NCBI RefSeq assembly: GCF_011397635.1
Contig: NC_064765.1
Span: forward strand, 255,001-319,000
Origin: Epinephelus fuscoguttatus
Lineage: Eukaryota > Chordata > Actinopteri > Perciformes > Serranidae
Direction of reading: 5' to 3'
Length of the DNA: 64,000 nt
A model generated the notes under the pieces. That model saw only the letters and a program-made list of their open reading frames with translations, had not been told where the DNA came from and did no database searches. The position numbers and the translations under genes are program-made. Shown here piece after piece: positions 34,869 through 44,100 of the stretch (positions within the stretch are counted from its first letter, which is position 1; each line of letters begins with the position of its first letter).

Positions 34869-35653
34869 AAGCACACGCATTTTCCTCACCCAACCACGTA
34901 AATAGCCAAAGAATTCAGGGCTACAGAGTGACGTTCATTTAGCATTTTATATCTTGCCGATTTTTGGAGAAATAAACGCTGTGTTAATATGTTTACCATG
35001 TTGTTTGGGGCTTCTTCTATTTTTTTCTCGTATGCTGTAAAGCCCTGTGAGACAAATTGGGATTTGTGATATATATGGCTTTATAAATAAAATTGATTGA
35101 TTGATTGATTGATGTTCATGTCGTCATAGAAAAGATAAATAAAAGCAGAAGTAAATCACACCGATCAGAGATCAGCAGCAGAGCAGGTTCATACTCGCGA
35201 CTGTAAATAACCGTGACATGACGTCATACACAGAGCTGCAGGTAAAGTGTTTTAATTTACAGATCAGGTTTTCTCTCTGATGTCATCAGACCAGATCAAA
35301 CCTGAACACATCTGATCTATAATCTGCTCCATCGTCATCACATTAACACAGACTGATCACTCAGCTTCTGCTGGAAATATCCCGGGAAGTTAACCCGGGC
35401 GATCACAGTAAATGAACCCAGGTGTCAGAACATTAACCTGGGTAATCATGGTTGACAGTGGTGATGTGTTTACAACGAAGTGTCAGATTTCCGACAGTCT
35501 GTGAAGGCAGCACGAGCTCGTCGTTGACTGAGCGCGGTGTTTTCTTTTGTTCTTTAAACCTTTCCCTTAAACACTGTTAATTCCTTTAAACCGGAAACAG
35601 TCGGTACTCACCGGAGGAAACCGAACATTGTACCGTCTCTTGGCTCCCGGCAT
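29755..35653 (-). CDS. drap1: DRAP1/NC2-alpha-like histone-fold protein (Dr1-associated corepressor), six coding exons
   Basis: Join on the minus strand: 35653-35612, 33696-33624, 32894-32801, 32372-32256, 31915-31816, 29766-29755. This makes 438 nt, 145 aa, in phase throughout. NC2-alpha pairs with DR1 (NC2-beta) through histone folds and represses RNA polymerase II initiation by binding TBP on DNA. The start MPGAKRRYNVRFPP and then SRIKKMMQKDTEVGRIAMAV, VPVIISRALEMFLKSLL and HMKQCIDSEKLFDFLKDL align along the DRAP1 histone fold. The tail is basic and Ser-rich with KKPRRSVDSLDNDSSSG. Mammalian DRAP1 is about 205 aa with a long acidic/proline tail; this protein is shorter, so it may be a paralogue or the last exon may differ. 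The 12-nt final exon (Glu-Ser-Leu-stop) is the weakest part. Exon 2 uses a poor donor (GTATCC), but only that join restores the family sequence. Confidence 0.85.
29894..31175. repeat. 1.28-kb segment bounded by 33-bp direct repeats, with an internal inverted repeat
   Basis: AGTCACTGAGGTCACAGTCG plus 13 more bases occurs at 29894-29926 and at 31143-31175 with one mismatch. Inside, 30554-30608 and 30778-30832 are inverted 55-bp arms with a few mismatches, able to fold into a hairpin with a 170-bp loop. The loop contains TTAGC-rich sequence. The segment also holds a small zinc-finger-like frame at 30165-30362. It is probably an unclassified foldback-type mobile element or a duplicated insertion in the last intron of the DRAP1-like gene. 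Confidence 0.55.
30165..30362 (+). pseudogene. 65-aa zinc-finger-like open frame, probably transposon-derived
   Basis: Starts MAQPCSQKTPSKLVDVC and contains CRVCGDTF followed by H and H, in the spacing C-x2-C-x11-H-x5-H, which fits a C2H2-like zinc-binding fold. It ends after about 30 further residues with no other domain. It lies antisense inside an intron, within a repeat-bounded segment, and is followed by DNA without a splice-supported continuation. A first exon of a repeat-derived gene is the alternative. Confidence 0.35.
32925..33537. repeat. CAACACAGCAG-type minisatellite in DRAP1-like intron 2
   Basis: A mosaic of units such as CAACACAGCAGAGA and AGGACACAGCAGAGG (about 14-15 bp, grouped in blocks of about 40-60 bp). 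Block repeats are visible at about 33170-33300. The array ends about 90 bp from exon 2. Confidence 0.93.
33838..33874. repeat. (ATTC)n microsatellite
   Basis: Nine tandem ATTC units in DRAP1-like intron 1. Confidence 0.95.
34190..35112 (+). mobile_element. L2-type LINE 3' tail, copy 3, split by a 0.7-kb insertion
   Basis: 34190-34329 matches the 3' UTR of L2 copies 1 and 2 (reverse complement), and 35029-35112 matches their terminal part, ending in repeated GATT units. Between them, 34330-35028 is foreign sequence replacing about 20 bases of the LINE. The insert carries a CA run (34838-34864) and no recognised ORF. A TTG trinucleotide run (34163-34189) precedes the LINE. Confidence 0.85.
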
Positions 35654-36100
35654 CTTTCCGCCTTCAGTGTGAACCGAGCCGTCACATTCTGCGTCATGTT
35701 TCCACCACACACCGACTCCATTTGTTTACCTTCACCTGAAAACCACCTAAAGACGTCACACCAATAATGACGTCACCACAACGGTCACTTCCTTTCCGAG
35801 TTCATAGAATATTTAGAAAATAATTTTATTAAACTCAACAGATCAGAGGAAGTTTGAATATTCATCGGGACTTTTTAATATTTTATATTCACTGATATTT
35901 TCTCTGAGTTATTAGAGAATATAAAATATTATAAATATGAGACGTGTGAAGGTTAATATGTGAAAATATAAATCTATACACAGAAACACATGATGCTTTT
36001 TATTTTCTCAGCAAATTAATTAAAAATCAAAACAAACTTTTCTGTAATAAATAACCTCAAATACTTCAAATCCAGCTCAGTTAATAATAACAACAATAAT

Positions 36101-36134
36101 ATAGACAGATAGATAGATAGATAGATAGATAGAC

Positions 36135-36179
<45 letters not shown>

Positions 36180-36180
36180 T
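36101..36180. repeat. (TAGA)n microsatellite
   Basis: About 19 TAGA units with a few CAGA interruptions, directly adjoining the LINE fragment to the right. Confidence 0.95.
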
Positions 36181-36230
36181 CCTTTAAATCTGATGAAGAG
36201 GGCTATGTTACACTGACACAGGTCCAAGAA

Positions 36231-36848
36231 ATGCTTCAAATACAAAGAGAGCACTTCCTTCAACAACAACAGAATAACTGCAAAGATTTCATTAAGCTCA
36301 TCCTGGACAATTCGAACAAACGGCTTGATGACCTAACGAGAGAAGACCAAGAACTTAAAATGAGCCTACAGTATACCCAAAACGAAGTTGATACTCTTAA
36401 AACTGACAACATCAAACTGTCTGCCGAGTTGAAAACATTGCAGACGGAGCGGCTCAAAGCCAGTGAGGGGCTTCTTTCCTCAGCTACACGGATGGAGTAC
36501 TTAGAGGGCCAATCTAGAAGGAACAACCTGGTCTTTGAGGCTCTTCCTGAATTACCTAATGAGACCTGGGCTAAGTCGTACGATAAGGTCCGTAAACTAG
36601 TGGTGGAAAACCTGAAAATGGGTCTTCAGCATGCCATAGAGATGGAAAGGGCACATCGCACCAGTAAACCAGCTCAGAATGGCAGATCCAGACCAGTGGT
36701 GGTCAAGTTCCTCCGTTACAAGGAAAAGCAGGCTGTCCTCACGAAGGCCAAACTCCTCAAAGGTACAGACATCTTCATCAATGAGGATTATACTGAAGCA
36801 GTTCGTCAAAGGTGCAGGGAGCTGCTCCCAGCCATGCGAGCAACATGA
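36231..36848 (+). pseudogene. LINE ORF1-like RNA-binding protein, 205 aa
   Basis: The N-terminal half is a predicted coiled coil (heptad-like Leu/Lys/Glu pattern, about residues 20-85). It is followed by LEGQSRRNNLVFEALPEL, the entry to the RRM-like domain of LINE ORF1 proteins. A C-terminal domain contains MERAHRTSKP, RPVVVKFLRYKEKQAVLTKA and IFINEDYTEAVRQRCRELLP. ORF1 proteins trimerise and coat LINE RNA. The frame is open, but the rest of the element is missing. Confidence 0.8.
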
Positions 36849-37176
36849 GAACGTGGGGACACTGCCTACTTAAAGCATGACCGTCTCATTGTCCATCCTG
36901 CCAACCAACGCAATGGTAAACCTGATTGAGTAGCCTACACTCTGTCCAGGTGGTCAGTGTTGAATGCTGCTGCATTATTTTGTTTTTATTTATTTTGTTT
37001 TTATCTATGGAACTGGACTCATACTCACCGACAGTAGTTACACCCAGGAGAACTTCCATGGGCACTTAGCTTTCAACCCACTGGAAGGGTGTGAAGGTGG
37101 AACAGACTTTTTGTATAATGGTTGTTTTGACCCTGATCTGAATGTATTTCGTCCACTAATGGCAGAATCAAAAAAA

Positions 37177-37849
37177 AATGTTTGTCTTACACTGAAACAC
37201 AGTTTAATTCTTTGTGTGGAAGCCTCCCTGAGGATTCAATGTCACTTTCAACTTTCCACATGAATATACATAGTCTGCCTAAAAATTATGATCTCCTAAT
37301 TCACTGCTTATCCTGTTTGAAACATGATTTTATTGTCGTTGCTCTCACTGAGACTTGGCTCTCAGATGATGTAGAATCTCTGTATGATCTGCTGAATTAC
37401 GCTGCAGTTCACTGTAATAGGGAGGGCAGGACGGGTGGTGTTTCCCTGTTCGTGCACAGTGGCAGCCACTTCATTAACAGAGATGACCTTAAGCATAAAA
37501 CACAAACTAAGAACATCAAGTCCACATTTATTGAAAGGGAAAAAAAGGAAGAAAAAAGGAATTTGCTGGTAAAGCTACTTACAGGAAATTTAATGGAAAA
37601 AATATGACTCCATTTAAAAAACTAATTGATGGTCTATCCTGGGAGATGTATACCCAGATTGATGTAAACCGTGCATACCAAGTGTTTATTGAACCCTTTA
37701 ATTCTATTTTAGATAAATGTTTTCCATTAGTTACTGCAAAGAAAGCCAGAAAGCAAGACCTTTCTAAGCCTTGGTTTACTAGTGGGATTCAGAAGTCCTT
37801 AAAGAAAAAAAAATGTCTCTATAAGAAATTTAAATTAATTCTCCTCTGA
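37177..37849 (+). pseudogene. LINE endonuclease fragment, frameshifted
   Basis: NIHSLPKNYDLLIHCL, FIVVALTETWLSDD and GGVSLFVHSG are motifs of the AP-like endonuclease of L2-type LINEs (the TETWL motif includes the catalytic Glu). The following frame (37604-37849) continues with SKPWFTSGIQKSLKKKKCLY, a segment normally found between the endonuclease and RT domains. The parts are out of frame and a section between them is lost. Confidence 0.75.
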
Positions 37850-38111
37850 GCTGTTTGTGTTGTTGAATTAAAGGTCTCGTCTACCTTTTTATCAGAAACG
37901 TCTGTAATTATAAATGAATTATATCAGTATATGACTTGATTATCAGACTGACTGTGGGACTGATGATACAAAGGTCAGAGATAACGTTAACAACCCTTCA
38001 TTACTGAGGTTGTTTAACACAGATAAACCCCCCAGGACACCAGCAGCAGGACGAGTCTTTATTCTAGAGAGGACTTACAGTGTCTCTGTGTCGAGGACAA
38101 AGACAGACGAC

Positions 38112-41100
38112 ATGATGCTGAGGGCATGTGTCCTGTTCGCAGTCTGTGTCTCAGCTGCTCGTCGTGTTGACGGTCAGTGTCAGAGGGACGTCAGGAGTCT
38201 GTGCAGCTGATGTGTTGGGACATATCAGAGTCCACAGTTACCTTGTCTTTACACCTGTCCCTCTGTCCTGCAGGGGACACTTTATGGAGAGAAGAAGAAG
38301 AAGGACATGTCCATCAGGTATGATCGTCTCATTTAACCCTGTATGTAACCTGCAGTTAGATCGTCTCATACAGTGTTAATGTCCTCTGAGTGAAAGGGGG
38401 CGGAGCTTCAGATTATCCTGCTGTCTGTGAGTCCTGTCCCACAGCCTGATAATCAATACTGATCAATATTAGTTTATTATTAAATATCAAACCTGTCGAC
38501 GTATAAGAAAAGTTGAGTGAAAACATGAATTAATTTAAAGGCCTCATACAGACATTTGGTCCAAGTTGAGAGTTCAGTCTGCACACAGACAGATTAGAAG
38601 CTTGATGTCATGGTGGTGCAGTGGTTCACACTGTCGCCTCACAGCAGAACTGTTCCTGGTTTGAGCCCTGGGCATGTTCTCCCCGTGTCAGCGTGGGTTT
38701 CCTCCAGGTGCTCTGACATGTTCTCCCTGTGTCAGCATGGGTTTCCTCCAGGTGCTCCCACATGTTCTCCCTGTGTCAGCGTGGGTTTCCTCCAGGTGCT
38801 CTGACATGTTCTCCCTGTGTCAGCGTGGGTTTCCTCCAGGTGCTCTGACATGTTCTCCCTGTGTCAGCGTGGGTTTCCTCCAGGTGCTCTGACATGTTCT
38901 CCTCGTGTCAGTGTGGGTTTCCTTCAGGTGCTCTGACATGTTCTCCCTGTGTCAGCATGGGTTTCCTTTAGGTGCTCTGACATGTTCTCCCTGTGTCAGC
39001 GTGGGTTTCCTCCAGGTGCTCTGACATGTTCTCCTCGTGTCAGTGTGGGTTTCCTTCAGGTGCTCTGACATGTTCTCCCTGTGTCAGCGTGGGTTTCCTC
39101 CAGGTGCTCTGACATGTTCTCCTCGTGTCAGTGTGGGTTTCCTTCAGGTGCTCTGACATGTTCTCCCTGTGTCAGCGTGGGTTTCCTCCAGGTGCTCTGA
39201 CATGTTCTCCCTGTGTCAGCGTGGGTTTCCTCCAGGTGCTCTGACATGTTCTCCCTGTGTCAGCGTGGGTTTCCTCCAGGTGCTCTGACATGTTCTCCCT
39301 GTGTCAGCGTGAGTTTCCTCCAGGTGCTCTGACATGTTCTCCCTGTGTCAGCGTGGGTTTCCTCCAGGTGCTCGGACATGTTCTCCCTGTGTCAGCGTGG
39401 GTTTCCTCCAGGTGCTCGGACATGTTCTCCCTGTGTCAGCGTGGGTTTCCTCCAGGTGCTCTGACATGTTCTCCCTGTGTCAGCGTGGGTTTCCTCCAGG
39501 TGCTCGGACATGTTCTCCCTGTGTCAGCGTGGGTTTCCTCTGAGTGCTCCAGCTTCCTCCCACAGTCCAAAGACATGCAGGTTAATTGGCATTCTCGGAA
39601 CCCATCGGTTGTATTCGGCGTCTGACTTCCAGCAGACGGTCATACAGCCTCTGGGGGCAGACCCCCGATTTTCTGGCATTCCGGTTTGAGTTGGGCGGAG
39701 GAGGCGAATTTCTGTTTCTGACTTCCGTTTATATATTAGTAAATATGCTGAACCACTGCGATGGATTCAGAGTTTGCAGTGGTGCCAGTTATGTTCGGCC
39801 TTGTTAGTTCACAGCACAGACTGTTTAACCTGGCAACAACTGCAGCCGGCTCAAACGTGATTGGTCAATATCACGCAGACTACAAACAGCCTACAACCGG
39901 AAACCAGGGCTCTTACGCTCTTCTTCTGAAGGCAAGATCTCCGGGGTTTGCCTACAGACTTTACATTCACTGAATGCAGAGTCTGTATACAGAGACTAGT
40001 TAACTGGTGACTCTAAATTGTCCGTAGGTGTGAATGTGAGTGTGAATGGTTGTCTGTCTCTATGTGTCAGTCCTGTGATAGTCTGGTGACCTGTCCAGGG
40101 TGAACCCTGCCTCTCACCCAGTGTCAGCTGGGATAGGCTTTAATTCAGTCATGCAAATTGTTTTATTCTCGCCTGATGTGAAGACGTGATGAGACTCAAC
40201 ATCAGGACAATCACACATAAAGAGACACTCAGGACTCTGTCCATCACATGGAGAAGAAATTTAGGTTTGAATTGAGACTCAGCTCCAGTCTCTTGGACTC
40301 TGTCTCTGTTGGACTCTGTCTCTATTGGACTCTGTCTCTGTTAGACTCTGTCTCTATTGGACTCTGTCTCTGTTAGACTCTGTCTCTGTTAGACTCTGTC
40401 TCTGGTAGACTCTGTCTCTGTTGGACTCTGTCTCTATTGGACTCTGTCTCTGTTAGACTCTGTCTCTGTTAGACTCTGTCTCTGGTAGACTCTGTCTCTG
40501 TTGGACTCTGTCTCTGTTAGACTCTGTCTCTGTTGGACTCTGTCTCTGTTGGACTCTGTCTCTGTTAGACTCTGTCTCTGGTAGACTCTGTCTCTGTTAG
40601 ACTCTGTCTCTGTTAGACTCTGTCTCTGTTGGACTCTGTCTCTGTTGGACTCTGTCTCTGTTGGACTCTGTCTCTATTGGACTCTGTCTCTGTTAGACTC
40701 TGTCTCTGTTGGACTCTGTCTCTGTTAGACTCTGTCTCTGTTAGACTCTGTCTCTGTTGGACTCTGTCTCTATTGGACTCTGTCTCTGTTAGACTCTGTC
40801 TCTGGTAGACTCTGTCTCTGTTAGACTCTGTCTCTGTTAGACTCTGTTTCTATTGGACTCTGTCTCTGTTGGACTCTGTCTCTATTGGACTCTGTCTCTG
40901 TTGGACTCTGTCTCTGTTAGACTCTGTCTCTGTTGGACTCTGTCTCTGGTAGACTCTGTCTCTGTTGGACTCTGTCTCTGTTGGACTCTGTCTCTATTGG
41001 ACTCTGTCTCTGTTAGACTCTGTCTCTGTTGGACTCTGTCTCTGTTAGACTCTGTCTCTGTTAGACTCTGTCTCTGTTGGACTCTGTCTCTATTGGACTC

Positions 41101-44100
41101 TGTCTCTGTTAGACTCTGTCTCTGGTAGACTCTGTCTCTGTTAGACTCTGTCTCTGTTAGACTCTGTTTCTATTGGACTCTGTCTCTGTTGGACTCTGTC
41201 TCTATTGGACTCTGTCTCTGTTAGACTCTGTCTCTGTTAGACTCTGTCTCTGTTGGACTCTGTCTCTGTTGGACTCTGTCTCTATTGGACTCTGTCTCTG
41301 TTAGACTCTGTCTCTGTTGGACTCTGTCTCTGTTAGACTCTGTCTCTGTTAGACTCTGTCTCTGTTGGACTCTGTCTCTATTGGACTCTGTCTCTGTTAG
41401 ACTCTGTCTCTGGTAGACTCTGTCTCTGTTAGACTCTGTCTCTGTTAGACTCTGTTTCTATTGGACTCTGTCTCTGTTGGACTCTGTCTCTGTTTGACTC
41501 TGTCTCTGTTGGACTCTGTCTCTGTTAGACTCTGTCTCTGTTGGACTCTGTCTCTGGTAGACTCTGTCTCTGTTGGACTCTGTCTCTGTTAGACTCTGTC
41601 TCTGTTGGACTCTGTCTCTGGTAGACTCTGTCTCTATTGGACTCTGTCTCTATTGGACTCTGTCTCTGTTAGACTCTGTCTCTGTTGGACTCTGTCTCTG
41701 TTGGACTCTGTTTCTATTGGACTCTGTCTCTGTTGGACTCTGTCTCTATTGGACTCTGTCTCTGGTAGACTCTGTCTCTGTTAGACTCTGTCTCTGTTGG
41801 ACTCTGTTTCTATTGGACTCTGTCTCTGTTGGACTCTGTCTCTATTGGACTCTGTCTCTGTTGGACTCTGTCTCTGTTAGACTCTGTCTCTGTTGGACTC
41901 TGTCTCTGGTAGACTCTGTCTCTGTTGGACTCTGTCTCTGTTAGACTCTGTCTCTGTTGGACTCTGTCTCTGTTAGACTCTGTCTCTATTGGACTCTGTC
42001 TCTGTTAGACTCTGTCTCTGTTAGACTCTGTCTCTGTTGGACTCTGTCTCTGGTAGACTCTGTCTCTATTGGACTCTGTCTCTATTGGACTCTGTCTCTG
42101 TTAGACTCTGTCTCTATTGGACTCTGTCTCTAGTAGACTCTGTCTCTGTTGGACTCTGTCTCTGTTGGACTCTGTCTCTGTTAGAATCTGTCTCTGGTAG
42201 ACCCTGTCTCTATTGGACTCTGTCTCTGTTAGACTCTGTCTCTATTGGACTCTGTCTCTGGTAGACTCTGTCTCTGTTGGACTCTGTCTCTGTTAGAATC
42301 TGTCTCTGGTAGACCCTGTCTCTATTGGACTCTGTCTCTGGTAGACTCTTTCTCAGGTTGACTCTGTCTCTGTTGGACTCTGTCTCTGTCTCTGTTGGAC
42401 TCTGTCTCTGTCTCTGTTGGACCCTGCTTTGTTGGACTCAGCCTTTGCTTGATTTTTCCTGCAGGACATTTTGGGATCAGATTTTCTCCGACATCCACTG
42501 CATCCTCCGTTTGTCTGTCCTGATATGAGTCCATCTCCTACCGTCCCCACCTCAGGTGAGTATATGAGTCTGTCTCTGTGTCCCACTGTGTCTCTGTGTC
42601 TCTGTCTCTGTGTGTCACTGTGTCTCTTTGTCTCCTGTCTGTCTTCTGTTCCAGTTGAACGTGTCAAAGCTGCAGATATCAGAGTCATCGCTGCTCTGGG
42701 AGACTCTCTGACTGTGAGACAAGTTCAAATCTAAACACAGAAATGTTCCCATTTGGTGTGGACATTAAAGGGTTAAAGATACTTCCTGTGTTTTGTCACA
42801 GACTGCTATCGGCGCCAATGGGTCATCCATTTTGGCCACACCGTTTGAATTTCGTCACGTGTCCTGGAGGTAAACAAACATCACAGCTTCAGTGAATCAG
42901 CTGATCAACAACTGTTGAGCTGATCATCAGATCATCAAATCATCAGTTCATTAATTCATCAGATCATTAAATCACAGCTCATTAAATCATCAGATCATTA
43001 AATTGTCAGATCATGAAATCATCAGATCATTAAATTGTCAGATCATTAAATAATCAGATCATTAAATCATCAGATCATTAATTCATCAGATCATTAAATC
43101 ACCAGATCATTAAATTATCAGATCATTAAATCGTCAGATCATTACATCGTCAGACCATTAAATTATCAGATCATTAAATTGACAGACCATTAAATCATCA
43201 GATCATTAAATCATCAGACCATTAAATCATCAGATCATTAAATCATCAGATCATTAAATTATCAGATCATTAAATCGTCAGATCATTACATCGTCAGACC
43301 ATTAAATTATCAGATCATTAAATTGACAGACCATTAAATCATCAGATCATTAAATCATCAGACCATTAAATCATCAGATCATTAAATCGTTAGATCATTA
43401 AATGATCAGATCATTAAATCATCAGATCATTAAATCGTCAGACCATTAAATTATCAGATCATTAAATTGACAGACCATTAAATCATCGCATCATTAAATC
43501 ATCAGATCATTAAATCATCAGACCATTAAATCATCAGATCATTAAATCGTCAGACCATTAAATCATCGGATCATTAAATCATCAGACCATTAAATCGTCA
43601 GACCATTAAATTATCAGATCATTAAATTGACAGACCATTAAATCATCGGATCATTAAATCGTCAGATCATTAAATCGTCAGACCATTAAATCATCAGATC
43701 ATTAAATTATCAGATCATTAAATCGTCAGACCATTAAATCATCAGACCATTAAATTATCAGATCATTAAATCGTTAGATCATTAAATGATCAGATCATTA
43801 AATGATCAGATCATTAAATCGTCAGACCATTAAATCATCAGATCATTAAATCATTAGATCATTAAATGATCAGATCATTAAATCATCAGACCATTAAATC
43901 GTCAGACCATTAAATTATCAGATCATTAAATTGACAGATCATTAAATCGTCAGACCATTAAATCATCAGATCATTAAATCATCAGATCATTTAATAATCA
44001 GGTCATTAAATCATCAGATCATTAAATCATCAGACCATTAATTGTCCTCTGTGTGTCCTGTGTCCTCTGTGTCTCCTCTATATGTCCTCTGTGTCTCCTC

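Larger units (their letters stand above)
36181..37850 (+). mobile_element. LINE 5' portion (ORF1 plus part of endonuclease), internally deleted
   Basis: Contains an intact-looking ORF1 (36231-36848) followed by fragments of an L2-like endonuclease (37177-37600) and a post-endonuclease segment (37604-37849). No RT domain follows. The order is that of one LINE from which the middle and 3' parts are lost. This is unusual because LINE copies normally lose their 5' end. Confidence 0.75.
38605..40145 (+). mobile_element. Dispersed teleost repeat with internal tandem expansion and a secondary insertion
   Basis: Left part (38605-38672) has GGTGGTGCAGTGGTTCACAC and TTTGAGCCCTGG, a tRNA-like head. Right parts (39545-39589 and 40000-40145) contain CCAAAGACATGCAGG and GTGTGAATGTGAGTGTGAAT, the body common to a widespread fish interspersed repeat. 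The intervening 44-bp segment has expanded to about 20 copies (38670-39545). A further 409-bp block (39590-39998) interrupts the right part. It lies in plb1 intron 2. Confidence 0.75.

Noticed and set aside
34581-34990. A CAGTGTTTCCC hAT-like terminus inside the split L2 tail
   Set aside because: The possible partner end (AAATAAACGCTG) is a weak match and the flanking octamers differ, so no element could be defined.
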